Assembly: GCF_030272615.1 (NCBI RefSeq)
Contig: NC_081415.1
Coordinates: forward strand, 508,262,873-508,326,872
From: Cryptomeria japonica
Lineage: Eukaryota; Streptophyta; Pinopsida; Cupressales; Cupressaceae
DNA length: 64,000 nt
Direction of reading: 5' to 3'
Made by a program: the position numbers and the translations under genes
Shown: piece after piece, positions 23,642 through 35,309 of the stretch
How positions within the stretch are numbered: position 1 is the first letter of the stretch
Layout: every line of letters begins with the position of its first letter
The notes under the pieces: generated by a model
What the model was told of the DNA's origin: nothing
Seen by the model: only the letters and a program-made list of their open reading frames with translations
The model's database searches: none

Positions 23642-26057
23642 GCTGTACAGAGCATCAGGCTCCCCTGCCTATCAGAAAATACCAAAAAACATTCAAAAAA
23701 ATGTCCTGAAGAAAATATAAAAACATTCAAAAAAGTAAAGAAAAAGCATGCATCCAAACGGTGAACAACCACTCCGGTGGCACCTTGGGTAAGAACGATG
23801 GTGAAAACCTGGCAAACAGGCGCCACTCGTAAAGGCTATGGCTCCATTATCTTTCAGACTTGTGGCGATCACATCTACTTCATACATACATCCATCCATC
23901 CATCAACCATGGCTTGTTATTCCTCTGCAATTATGATAGTACTCCATACATCTTGCATCTCGCTTTTTCATAGTCATGTCTAAAACTGGGGGCAATGCCT
24001 TTAACCTATTGATGGAAGTGGATTCTACATTGTCTTATGATTCATTAAGTTCTTCATTCAAACAATCATCAAAAATCCAAAAACATTCAAAAATATCTCG
24101 CAAAAATACCAAAAACATTCAAAACAATTCAAAATCCAAAAACATCGACAAAACCATTGAAAAATCACACAAAAACATGGCAACACCTTGTACATACTCA
24201 TCCATGCAGATACCAAAACAAACATTGCGACAAACTACTCACACAATGACCATTTACCAAACAACCACACAATCCACATCAACAATCCAAAACTGTCTTT
24301 AAAACAAGGATGCATCCTTCCTTACCAAAACAAAGACAAGATGATGTTTTCTTTGACAAGAAAATTCTGTTAGGCTGTCAAATACTTGGTTGATTTGTGA
24401 GTAATTCATTTGTTTATCTGTATCGGGATCTTTTCAACATTGTTTTGTATCGTTTGTGCATTATTTCCGATGAAGTTCTGGGGCATGTACTAATGGTGTC
24501 TACGTGGGAAGTTCACCAAGCTACGTGATCTTATGCCAAATGCAGTCATAGATCACTACGGCTTGCTGACTACAGCGTATACCTCGACCATATGAGCATG
24601 AACCATTACCAAGGATCCATATTCTTTTATTCTTTATGTATATACTATTTGTTTGCAGGTACAATGCTCTTCCTTTGGTTCCTTCTACCTCGTCCAAACT
24701 GGATAAAGGTTTTATTTCTTAATACGGTATGCACTTGTCTCAGGATATGATCAGCCTAAGATCAAGGAGGACGTTCCAAGTCATGCATGAAAGGAGATAA
24801 TCCTTATCTGTTCCGCAAGCAATACTCAGGTCAACTTGATCCATTATATCAAGTTGCTTGTATTAACTTGCTATATCAAAATCCATGTAAGAAAGACTCT
24901 GGTCATCTTGAATCTTTATGTCAAGTTGCTTGTATTTTCTTACAACATTTTAAAGCTCAATGATGAAAAATAATGCACCATGGATCATCATTCCATCTCA
25001 TTTGTATATATTGCATTCCGTTGCATTCCATCCATCCATACATTCATAAATAGCTGCATATCATTCATACATAGTAATGACAATGGATACTCTATTTTCC
25101 TCTTCTTCCATAGGAATGTAATAGGTCCTCCATTTCTTCTATCTAACATTGCACCCCCCCCCACCCTCCCCATCTCAATAATCAGCATCACATACCCTAC
25201 ATCGTGTCCCAATCAGCCTAATCAAGCCACGTTCATCACCATCCATCTCTAACTAGGAGGGATTGTGTTTCCTATCCTAAGTCATCCAATAAGTCAAGAA
25301 AGTTACTCTATCTACACAGATACATCGACTCCCACACACCTAGACTATCAACAGATACTCTGATCAAGTATCTTCGGGTCTCAACAGGTAATCGATTATG
25401 GTAATCCTAGACTACATCAGGCATTTATCATAATGACCTAGTCTCAACGGGGCTGCCATGATTCCCCACAGCCATCCATCACATGCACACACTATCAATT
25501 GATCAACCAATCAAACACAATCCAACGGACAATTACATCAATTGTCTACGTCTCAACGAGTATTTTGCTTCATATACCTTGACTTCATCGGGCAATTACA
25601 TCAATTGTCTAAGTCACCATCAGGTCACTTTGATTCACTTACTCAGACTTTATCATGTCCAAGCGACCAACTGACATCAACTGTCACGCTTTGACTTGAC
25701 CGGGGCAATTCAACCGATTACACCAGATTGTCCAACCAATTTTGATCAATTGTATAGCATCAATCAAAACCCCACACTACATCTGCTATGTATCTCTTGC
25801 ATGACCTCAGGGTACTCGCTGGCTTGTTGTTTCTTCATATTCACTCCATTTTCTCCCATTCTTTCATCATTAGTTCTAATTTCTTCTATTCTACCTCCCC
25901 TCCACTTTTCATTCTTTTTCGAGAGATCGCCCAATTTTTCAAAAAAAATTCGGCCCATCTCTCGAGGGGGCATACCACCCATTAAATTTACATTTTATGG
26001 GGCATTTCTTCACACCTATTTTTCTTTCTTTGAAACGACGCGATAAACTGCACCGTC
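23642..26057 (+). other. 3' noncoding region of the Tat/Ogre-like element
   Basis: 2.4 kb with no convincing gene. It contains A-rich degenerate repeats of the type CCAAAAACATTCAAAAA (23680-23745 and 24060-24170). It also holds a stretch at about 25330-25740 with degenerate repeats of GGCAATTACATCAATTGTCT. Short open stretches on both strands are low-complexity. Confidence 0.6.
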
Positions 26058-26059
26058 TC

Positions 26060-26072
26060 AAAGAGGGGCAAA
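26060..26072 (+). other. Polypurine tract
   Basis: AAAGAGGGGCAAA lies directly against the 3' LTR start (TGTAGTC at 26073), the expected plus-strand priming site. Confidence 0.8.
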
Positions 26073-27942
26073 TGTAGTCACATAAATCTGTCCACTTAAT
26101 TAAATGAATACTTAGTATTTATTTGATTATTTAACCATCAATTAATAATTAATTAAATTAATATTTAATTAATTCATCTTAACCCTCTTCTCCTATTAAT
26201 TAAATAAATTATTCAATTTATTTGATTTAATTCACTTAACCAAATTCATACCATTAATTAAATAAATAAATCATATTTGTTTAATTAAATCTTCTCTCAC
26301 ATTTAAATAAATTAATATTTATTTAAATCCCCCAAAATCCCACCTCTCACATTTAAATAAATTAATATTTATTTAAATCCCCCAAGATCCCACCTCTCAC
26401 ATTTAAATAAATAAATCATTTATTTAAATCACCTTTATCCTCCACCCATTTGCATTTTCCTACAAATGCAAGTTGCACAATTATTTTAAATAAATAATTT
26501 ATTTAAAATCACCTTTATCCTCCACCCACTTGTATTTTCCTACAAAAGCAAGTTGCACAACTATTTTAAATAAATTATTTATTTAAAATCCTATTTATCC
26601 TCACCCACTTGAAACCTTTAATGGTTTCCCTTAAAGTAGTCAAACTTGATGGCTTTAAAGTCTTCAAACTTGATGGCTTCCTTCTATAGTCTTCTTAAGA
26701 CTTTAATGGTTTTCCTTAAAGTCTTCAAGCCTTTAATGGTTTCCCTCAAAGTCTTCAAGCATTTTAAATGCTTTATCTTCATTTTTCTCATTTAAATAAA
26801 TTAATATTTATTTGAATATTTATCCAAATGCAAATTACACCATTTAATTGAAATAAATGATTTTATTTTAATTGAAAATACCAAAATTTCTCCCACTTGC
26901 ATTTTCCTACAAAATCCACTTGTATGTTTAAACCCCTTCTAGATTCTTCTAAACCCTTCCTAATTAGCCTAATCCATCCCCTAAATATTGTCACATTCCT
27001 AAGCAAATTGGAGTCACTTCTCAAAGACTCCAAAGTCTTTGAAAAGCAATTAATGCTTTGTGTGTTCAACAAATTAACCCTCAAAGTCTTGGATAACCTT
27101 TGAAAGCTTTCAACCTTCAACCACTTAATCCCCAAAGTCTCCAATAACCATTAATGGTTAATTCAACCCTCCCACATGGTTAAAACATTTGTTTTGACTC
27201 AACCTCTACCCAACCCAAAGGTCTCATCAGGCCATTAATGCTTTGACCATGATTATCTCTTAAACATTTGCACAAAGGTTTATCCTTGGATTAACTCTTA
27301 ATCCAATGGGTAATCTTAATTTAGACTTGACCCTTACCTTCTAGATAACCATGAGGTCTTCTCAGGCCTTTAATGCCTCCAACCTCTTCTCTCAACCCAA
27401 TCCTATGTTGACACTTGTCACCATTTTATTGGTGCCAATTGTGCACATGGATCCCCAACTTTCAAACTTGGCCCTTGATTAAACCATTCAATCTTAACCC
27501 TTCATTTCCCTATTTCTTCTATAAATAGAACCCTTCTCCTCAAGCAAAAGGAGAAGCATTTTAGAGTATTGTTGTTATACTGGCATTAGCATAGAGCTTT
27601 TTCATAGCATCACTATCTACTCTAGCATAGTATTTAGCTTTTCATTTCATATTTGAAGCTTAGTATTAAATCTCAATCCTCCATAAGCATCCATAGTGCA
27701 AAAAGCTGCTGAGAGCTACACTCATTTGGGACTTGGAGAGGAGAGGAACAAGGGAGGAGCAACTATGAGCATCTTGATTAGCTATTTCATTTTATGTTTA
27801 TATGCTTTCTATTTCATGCTTAGTATCTCTCTTGATATGCCTGTTTAGGATAATCTTTTGTTGCTAACACTAACGTTTGTTTCTTGTGCTCTTGTGTGTG
27901 TTGCCATCAAACAGATTTTCTAATCCTTTTTGCAGAGCATCA
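26073..27942 (+). repeat. 3' LTR of the Tat/Ogre-like element
   Basis: A 1,870-bp copy of the 5' LTR at a constant offset of 14,310. It differs at 26551 (A) and 26927-26928 (TT). TATAAATA is at 27520-27527. The flanking GAAGG at 27943-27947 is the second target-site copy. Confidence 0.95.
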
Positions 27943-27947
27943 GAAGG

Positions 27948-29086
27948 AAATGATTAAAAGGGATTTTAGAGTTGTTGAGTACATGGATGATGAGGAAGCA
28001 AGGGAGATAAAATCAGAACGGTTTATATTCTATTTTGACCAAAAAGACATTTTCTATTTTATCAGATGAGTTATGACCAACCGCCATTGTTTGTTTTTAT
28101 CAAAATACATTTGGTTTGTTGGCCATGAGCCATAACAAACCATAGTAAGCCCGTTATCTTGTTTTGAGTATAAATATGTATGCTTCGATGACTGGGATAT
28201 ATTTTTTTATATATAAAAAAGTATTGCTATTTCTAATCTGAAAAAAATGTGAAGTCTATTCTGTGCATATGTGTGTGAGATTAAGTTGGCATTAGAACAA
28301 ATCATATTGTGTTTCCTGGTGACTGGGGAGGCAGGGCCTACTGCTCGTTTTATTGGGTGATCTTTCTTTAGTTTGGTGTGTTTAATCATGTGATGTCAAT
28401 TACATAATATTTTGTGTATTGTTATTTGTGGAGATTCAATGCAATTTACTTTGTGATGTATTGATTGTAGAAGTTTATCTACTTTTAAATGATAACTTAT
28501 GAATTAAAATTGTGGTTTATAACGAACAACATTCACTGTTTCTAAAAGTTTAATCTGCATTAATTTTGATTCCGTAATCTGGAACAATCATTCTTTATAC
28601 TTCCTGTCACTTTTCCTGACATAGTTCTTGTCATAGAATAGACGGGAAGTCTGAATTAAGATTTCTAAATTAGGTAATTATTGTGCATTAAGATGCATTT
28701 TCTAAATTAGGTAATTATTGTGCATTAAGATGCATTCATTTTGCTCAATTTATTATCTCCACAAATTAGGTAGATAACCCCAATACCTTTCATCCATTTA
28801 CGAACTTCCGGATTGAGACCTTGTTATATCCCATTTGTGGCTTAAATATTTTGATGATTTTTTTTACACTGATACTTGTTGCTTAATATCGATGAATGGT
28901 GATTTGCAATGCACATGATTATGATTTGGTTTTAATCATTATGACATGTGAGTTAATTTGTTATCAATATATGAAATTGTTTAACATATTGCTAAGATTT
29001 CAAAGTAATTACATAATGTTGACTTAGTGGATGCCAGAAGGTTGTCATCCTCTGAGAAGGGAGGGAAAGTATCATCGGGTTTGGAG
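27948..29086. other. Flank between the Tat/Ogre-like and copia elements, no firm gene
   Basis: Just right of the target duplication an open stretch of 40 codons (27951-28069, MIKRDFRVVEYMDDEEAREI...) is non-LTR sequence. It hits a stop just upstream in the reconstructed empty site, so it may be an exon fragment but is unproven. The rest is AT-rich with no ORF of note. Confidence 0.35.
28662..28735. repeat. 37-bp tandem duplication
   Basis: Two identical adjacent copies of a 37-bp unit beginning TTTCTAAATTAGG and ending near AAGATGCA. Confidence 0.85.
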
Positions 29087-29091
29087 GTAAC

Positions 29092-29515
29092 TGTGAGAAT
29101 TTGTTAAAAATAGCCAAGATCTAGGGCACAATGAATAGCACAATAGAGAGACAAAATAAATTGATAAGAATAAACTGTATTCAAATCAAGATGAAAATAT
29201 TGATCAACTGGATCATCAAGAAAATTACATGCAATGAATTATAAGTCTGCTTATAAAGGCAAGGCTAAGAGATAAGAGAGCACACAATGATGACACGTGG
29301 CTCAATGAGATGCAAGGGTAGGTAGGAGAAATATTAAAATATTCCACATGAGGTGGATCACCCACAGAAGGTGGAAATTCTCCTACATACACACTCCCAA
29401 TGTATGCACATCTCCCTAAGTATGTCATATGCAAACTACTATGTGGGTGCATGTACCTAAGTAAACTTAAGTAAGGTATAATTATATCCAACATAAATAA
29501 TTAATTACACCAACA
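29092..29515 (-). repeat. 3' LTR of the minus-strand copia element
   Basis: 424 bp. It aligns with 33878-34373, but lacks a roughly 66-bp segment that the other LTR has around 34160-34235, and differs by scattered substitutions. The abutting GTAAC at 29087-29091 is the target-site copy. Confidence 0.88.
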
Positions 29516-30412
29516 ACCCCATTAAGTGCAACTTAGGGGAATGCACTTAAGTCTACAATGCAACTAAGCAATGCAAGATGGGTCTTGACGACTAGCCCAT
29601 GTTAGGTACCCATGTACAAATGCAAATGCAATCTCCCATAAAGCGGGGAAAGAGAGAAAAACCCAATGGGAAAAAACCCTCCCCCAAAAGAGAGATGAAA
29701 ACTATACAAATAACTCTCAAAGAAGTATGAGAAGGACAAAACCCCATGTGAGGAAAAAGTCCCCCCCCATATGAGAGAAGTAGAGAGACTAGGTAGTCCC
29801 CCCTCAATGTGGAATCTACACCAATGGTTGAAGCTCGAAACTGAATGAAGAAATTGCTCCACAATTGTCGAAACATGATCCTCCCCTTAGTAAGAAACAA
29901 AACCAAAGGTGTATCCATGAACTCTCCCCAATCATGAAGGGAAGATGTAGGAAAAAAACTCATGATGTATGAAGCCTTTGAAAACTGCTCAAGTGTCCTC
30001 ATGTCAATGCTAAAGATTACCCCCTCCAAAGGTGGTGAACTGCTCCACACTGCTGAAAAAGGCACTCCAAGATCTAGTGGAGATGAATGTAGAACAATAT
30101 CCAAAGATTAACATGTCTCCTCTAAGGATAAAGAGACCTCCTCCAACTGTTGTACATAAGAATCCACAATCATGTCAACCTCGAAAGAATGATCATGTAG
30201 AGAATGAACAAGAGGGCTAGAGTGTTCCCTCACACAAATCGAAGAAGGATCATCTTCATCAAAGAGAAGATAAATGTCATCAATGATGTCTCCCAAATCT
30301 GCAATGTAGGACTCCACAAACAAACCGACAATGTCTGTCAAGTAGTCGTTCCAATGAACTGAAGCTGGAAGATAAGGAATATCTTGTTGCACTGAATCAC
30401 AAGAAGGCAGAA
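29516..30412 (-). other. Non-coding or unrecognised filler replacing pol in the copia element
   Basis: About 0.9 kb between the protease remnant and the 3' LTR. Minus-strand open stretches at 29592-30104 and 30108-30392 are not similar to any pol domain I know; the second is acidic (DLGDIIDDIYLLFDEDD). In an autonomous copia element more than 3 kb of integrase, RT and RNase H would be here. Confidence 0.5.
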
Positions 30413-32656
30413 CTATCGCACTATCTGCATCATCAGGTGCAAGAGGTGATGTGATATCAATAGAAAGAGATGAAATGAAAGGCTCAAAACGGGGTCACAT
30501 GTGAGAATCCGCAAGTTCAAGTACCCAAAGTTCTCCTCAAAATCTGAATCATCATGTGAAGAACCAACCTCATCAATAGGACCAAAATGTGAAAATGAGT
30601 ACAACCGAGATGCATGATCAACCACCCCAGTCACAATGATATCTCTAGTCTCCAAGTCTCTAATGATAATTGAATCGGGTGTGAACTCCACAATTTTTCT
30701 TGTTGCCCCATGTGTGATTTGATAGATGGAAAGAAGATTGTTTGTCAAGTGGGGTACACACAACACATCATTGAAGGAGTTATCCCTAATGGTAATAGAC
30801 CCTTTCCTGATCACATCCATGTATGTATGCTTTCCCATCAAAATTTGTGGCATGGTGCAAGGCTCAAATGAAGAGAACATAGATTGCGAAGATGCAATAT
30901 AATGAGAAGCCCCTAAATCGTGACTTGTAGTAGCACAAAGAGCTTGTCTCTTTCCTTTATCTATCCCAAAAGTATGATCCTTTCCTTTATCCTTTTCATT
31001 GGAAGAAGAAGCCGAAGTAGACATTCTAGAAGGTAAACTGATTTTGTTCTTCTCAAGAAGATATTTCAATTCATCAATATCCTTCTTGTAACAACGTTTT
31101 TCATCATGTCCTGACTTCTTGCAATATGCACAAAAAAGATTATCCTTATATGATTTCCTCTTAGGTGAGGATGTAGAATCACCTTGTTGTGGAGAGGAGG
31201 ATTGTGCTCCATCTTGTTTAGCCTTAGGTTGCTTTTGGTTCTTGCCTTTTCCTTGATTGCTTTGATTCCCTTTATTAGCCACCAATGTTTGTGACTTTGA
31301 GGATTTGAGAATCCCCATCTTAGTCAACTTAGATTGCTCAAGAATCAACATCTTTGTGAATGCATCAAAATACGGTGGAGTGTCGAGGCACCTTGAACCA
31401 ATCGATGGCTGTGAAAGCTAGATACAACTATTGCATACTCTGATGGAAGCTTGTCCAACAAGTTGTAAACTAATTGAGAATCATTTTTGTCAATGCTACA
31501 ATCCTTTAGTTTTGCTCTTAACTCATTTGCTTTTGTGACATAATCTTAGATTGTATCAAAATCCCTGGGATCCAAAGTTGTGAGTTCACTATTAAGCTTG
31601 TAGCCCTTAATCTCATCAACTTGACCATATAATTTATTGTTAGAGTTATGTCTTATTAGCTAATAATTATTTAATTAATTATTAGTCTATTATACTCTAT
31701 GCTTAAGCTAAACTTAGGAATCTTATAATTCTTTAGGGTTTTCTCCTTTAGGGTTTTGAGTATCCTTTTATAAGGATTCTCTCTTTGTATTTGTATAACA
31801 ACTGTAATTATTGAATTACATTCTTGTTGCACAATCAATATGACTACTCTTTTCTAGATCTCTGAATTCTGGCCTCCATAGCTTTTTTGCTTCTCTCCTT
31901 CTATGACAGGTTTGCATGCGGGTGATCTTTGGGAGCTGTAGAGTTGATTTTTCCTCAACTTTAATATGGTATTAGAGATCCAGATCTGCATGCCCCTGTT
32001 CTCATCATGAGAGATCATGGGCCCATAACCTGTTAGAGTTATCTTTTATTAGCTAATAATTATTTATTTAATTATTAGTCTATTATACTCTATGCTTAAG
32101 CTAAACTTAGGAATCTTATAATTCTTTAGGGTTTTCTCTTTTAGGGTTTCGAGTATCCTTTTATAAGGATTCTCTCTTTGTATTTTTATAACAACTGTAA
32201 TTATTGAATTGCATTCTTGTTGCACAATCAATATGACTCCTCACCTATCAAAAAAAATATGACTCCTCTTTTCTAGATCTCTAAATTCTGGCCTCCATAG
32301 ATTTTTTGCTTCTCTCCTTCTATGACAAGTGCAGGTGATTTTTGGGAGCTATAGAGTTGATTTTTCCTCAACTCCAATATTTCTCATAAATATCCCAAGC
32401 CTCTTTAACTGTAGTACACTTATCAATGTGAAAAATGAGGTCATCTGATACATACTTTCTAAGAGTTCCAGGTGCCATACAATTTTTTTGTGAGCCATTC
32501 AGTTTGAGCATTAGGATCAACCTTAGGATCGGGTGGTACTATTATAGTTCCATTTACATAATGAATTACTCCTTTTTCCATTAGTTTACTCCATGCCTTA
32601 ATCTTCCATGATGCATAATTATGAGGAGTTAAAAGTGGAAATTTAGGAGAACCCAT
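30413..32656 (-). pseudogene. Copia gag-protease remnant, interrupted by a TRIM
   Basis: On the minus strand Gag starts at the ATG at 32656 (MGSPKFPLLTPHNYASWKIK), typical of copia Gag. A frameshift at an A-run near 32490 moves the frame to NCMAPGTLRKYVSDD and EAWDIYEK. The TRIM at 31638-32379 then interrupts it. Coding resumes with LYGQVDEIKGYKLNSEL, with a stop near 31547 and another disruption near 31390. It continues through the zinc knuckle CAYCKKSGHDEKRC (near 31090-31130) to a protease active site reading DLGASHYI, where the usual copia motif is D-S/T-G-A. The frame decays after about 30530. The replaced active-site residue, frameshifts and stops make it non-functional. Confidence 0.85.
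31638..32379 (+). mobile_element. TRIM-like miniature LTR retrotransposon, 742 bp
   Basis: Two short LTRs, 31638-31966 (329 bp) and 32031-32379 (349 bp), both start TGTTAGAGTTAT and end in CAATA or TAATA (expected AACA). They flank an internal part of only 64 bp. Directly after the first LTR is TGGTATTAGAGATCC, a tRNA-iMet-type PBS. The flanks TTTAT (31633-31637) and TTTCT (32380-32384) are a 5-bp target duplication with one mismatch, and removing the insert restores the copia gag frame (...YEK-LYG...). The second LTR has a short internal duplication (CAATATGACTCCTC... twice). It has no coding capacity, so it must have moved with help from another element. Confidence 0.88.
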
Positions 32657-33864
32657 AGCACCAAAATGAAAAAACACAAGATAGAGAGGCACGATCACAC
32701 AAGACACCCCCCAAATTACTCAATCAAGAAACCTCCCCCCCCCCCCAAAAAAAAAAATGATGATTTGGCATTTTATACTTAGTGCGTGTAAAATGGGCCA
32801 CTTGCAAAACAAGGCAAGGTGGACTTCTAATCTCAATTTTACAACTGCCTCAAATAGGCTATAAGAGACCCCAAAAAATACTGCAAGTGATCTAAACTGA
32901 GATCCAAGCAAAATACAAGTACCAAATAGGCCAAAAATAACCAAATACTAAAAGTACAATTTCTACTCAAAATCACTGCAAAGTAATGGCAAATTATGAA
33001 AGTAGACGAAAAATTATGTACTTTTAAAAAAAATGGCACCTGAAAAGGAGGTTGTATGACCCCAAACGAAGCCCCTAAAGTTGCAAAATTGAGGATTAGA
33101 CAGGTACACTCATCAAAAACTGCAAATTGTGAAAAATATGTCCATCAAAATCAGAAAATTCCTCCACCACTGTGAAGAGAACCAAAAAATTAACCCAAAT
33201 AAAAAAAAAATCGCACCAAAAAAGGAGCAAAAATGAGCAAGATACGACCTCGTGAAGTCAGATTGCAAAACTAAAAAAGCTCACTGGTGATGGGGGCAAA
33301 AAAAGTATCAAAAACGGTGCTGACGCAAGCTAACGTCAGCACTTCCAAGCTTAAAATCAACGACCTTCTGACCGTCGAGAAAACTTCACCTCCCTACATG
33401 CTCAGCATCCATACTGTACGGACAGATTATGTGGACCAATCATTGTATGACACGTGTCGTATGGAATGATAATTTTGCGCGGTACGTGGTGTCGAGGGGT
33501 GGTCAAACCCCCCCTAAAAATATAATTTTTGATTGAAAAAATGCAAAAACTTTTACAACGATTAAAAAAACTGTGAATTGTAAAAACAATTTGAAATAAA
33601 ATGAAAATTCGCAGAAAGAAAAATTTATTTTATATATATATATATAAATCTGTACCGCTAGCCTTATAGGCTAAATTTGTTTCTCTGAAATTGATTTTCT
33701 CCAAAATAGACTGATTTTATAGTCAAAATTCATGGAAACGGCCACCTGGACTCAACCGTGATGTCCAAATCGCCATAGGACGCAGCCAAAATGAGCAGCT
33801 CCCTAGATCCAAAAATTGAAGCCTCCAAAAGCTCTCCAAAATGACTAATCAATGAAGCCCTATA

Positions 33865-33877
33865 GGCTCTAATACCA
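33865..33877 (-). other. PBS of the minus-strand copia element
   Basis: The complement of 33865-33877 reads TGGTATTAGAGCC, directly after the LTR end on the minus strand. It matches the initiator-Met tRNA PBS of many plant copia elements with one change. Confidence 0.8.
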
Positions 33878-34373
33878 TGTGATAATTTGTTGAAAATAGC
33901 CAAGATCTAGGGCACAATGAATAGCACAATAGAGAGACAAAATAAATTGATAAGAATAAATTATATTCAAATCAAGATGAAAATACTGATCAACTAGATT
34001 ATCAAGAAAATTGCATACAATTAATGATAAGCCTTCTTATAAAGGCAAGGCTAAGAGACAAGAGAGCACACAATGATAAAATGCGGCTCAATGAGATGCA
34101 AGGGTAGGTAGGGGTAGGTAGGAGAAATAGTAAAATATTCCACATGAGGTGGATCACCCACCGAAGGTGAAATTATCACTCCAGGATAAGCGGATATGAT
34201 AAAGTAACAACAAGATCACACCATTAAAGGTGTAAATTCTCCTACATACACACTCTCAATGTATGCACATCTCCCTAAGTGTCTCATATGCAAACTACTA
34301 TGTGATGCATGTACCTAAGTAAACTTAAGTAAGGTATAATTATATCCAACATGAATAATTAAATACACCAATA
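33878..34373 (-). repeat. 5' LTR of the minus-strand copia element
   Basis: 496 bp. It is longer than its partner by an extra block near 34160-34235 and a short GGTAGG duplication at about 34101-34120. The abutting GTAAC at 34374-34378 is the target-site copy. Confidence 0.88.
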
Positions 34374-34599
34374 GTAACAGAAGAAGAACCTAATGCCATC
34401 TGGAACCCTAATGTGTAAGTTGAGACTTATTTAGGTGAGATAGGGTTTGATGTCGTTAGTTATTGTTTATCAAGGTGAACCCTAGTGGTTAGTCTAAGTA
34501 GATAGGTTAGTTCTAACCTTGCCATAGGTTATGTTGTTCCTTTTTCTATAAATGGATATATCACTCAAATAACTAATCATGATCCTATGTTTGTATCTA

Positions 34600-35240
34600 T
34601 GTTGGGTGAAAAAATTATAAACTTGTAAAGGGTTACAAAAAAGAGTGTTTCACGACAACACTTAGGATAATATCTCTCAGAAGGCAAGATACGCTCCCTC
34701 CTAATTATAAGGGAAGAGTCCCCCTATCTACTGCAATTATTCTACTTTCTTCTACCTGCTAACTTTACAGTAATCAAAGCTATAACAACAACTTAGTTCT
34801 CTTTTTTTAGAACCAGTTCCATCTAATTCTCTTATAAGAATAGACTTTTGTTTAATTAAAATAACTTGAAAAACTTGCAGTAATACTTAAACTAATTATT
34901 TTGGAAAGTAAAGTGTCCATGAAAAAACAAAGTCTCCTTTTACTTTCCTATTTTAAAAATGACCTAGGGACGGGAACTCACACACTTAAGAACTCAAAGA
35001 TTCATTTTATGTATCATAACTCATATCAACCACTATAATCCAAATATACTGTTAGCTCAAAGACTGACAGATATATTCAAAGCTATTCTACTCTAACTAG
35101 ATAGTATGTGCAGCACAAGGACTTCATTTTCTATCTTTTTAAATTTAACTCGAGGGGTAATTTGCAAAAGCACAAAGACTTGAAACAATATTAAAGGGAA
35201 GGGTAAGGTAAGAAAAACTCCGATCCTTATGGTAATTGAC
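34600..35240 (-). mobile_element. LTR fragment related to the one at 39949-41035
   Basis: It starts TGTTGGGTGAAAA and shares the order of motifs with 39949-40740, such as AAGGGAAGAGTCCCCCTATCTA against AAGGGAAGGCTCCCCCTATCTA, and repeated CTCAAAGACT. No partner LTR or target duplication was found. The orientation is inferred from the better copy. Confidence 0.4.
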
Positions 35241-35309
35241 ACATCCTAAATTCAAATCCAAGGGAGCTTTCCTCAATTTAATATCAGTTATGACAAACCT
35301 TTCAATCAA

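Larger units (their letters stand above)
11763..27942 (+). mobile_element. Complete Ty3/gypsy LTR retrotransposon, Tat/Ogre-like, 16,180 bp
   Basis: Two 1,870-bp LTRs (11763-13632 and 26073-27942) start TGTAGTCACATAAATCTG and end GCAGAGCATCA. Both outer flanks carry the perfect 5-bp target duplication GAAGG (11758-11762 and 27943-27947). In order inside are a tRNA-Trp-type PBS, a 2.7-kb leader, one intact 2,425-codon gag-pol ORF, a 2.4-kb 3' noncoding region and a polypurine tract abutting the 3' LTR. Domain order PR-RT-RH-aRH-INT with a second, archaeal-type RNase H places it in the Tat/Ogre branch of plant Ty3 elements. It lacks a chromodomain. The LTRs differ at two sites only, so the insertion is recent and it could be autonomous. 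Confidence 0.95.
29092..34373 (-). mobile_element. Non-autonomous Ty1/copia retrotransposon, minus orientation, with nested TRIM
   Basis: Direct repeats at 29092-29515 and 33878-34373 are its LTRs. On the minus strand they begin TGTTGGTGTAATTAATT (right copy altered to TATTGG) and end CACA. The perfect 5-bp target duplication GTAAC flanks it (29087-29091 and 34374-34378). The right (5') LTR is followed on the minus strand by TGGTATTAGAGCC, the usual tRNA-iMet PBS. Inside are gag and protease remnants only; reverse transcriptase, RNase H and integrase are absent, replaced by about 0.9 kb of other sequence. A 742-bp TRIM-like element sits in gag. LTR divergence is clearly higher than in the gypsy element, so it is older. 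Confidence 0.9.

Noticed and set aside
27951-28069. Gene fragment MIKRDFRVVEYMDDEE...
   Set aside because: A stop lies just upstream in the reconstructed empty site, and there is no splice acceptor or family match; mentioned only as spacer content.
32736-32758. Poly-C/poly-A tract
   Set aside because: A simple homopolymer run within the copia leader; no functional reading.
33632-33648. TA dinucleotide run as a promoter
   Set aside because: A microsatellite within the element interior, not placed for transcription of any feature.
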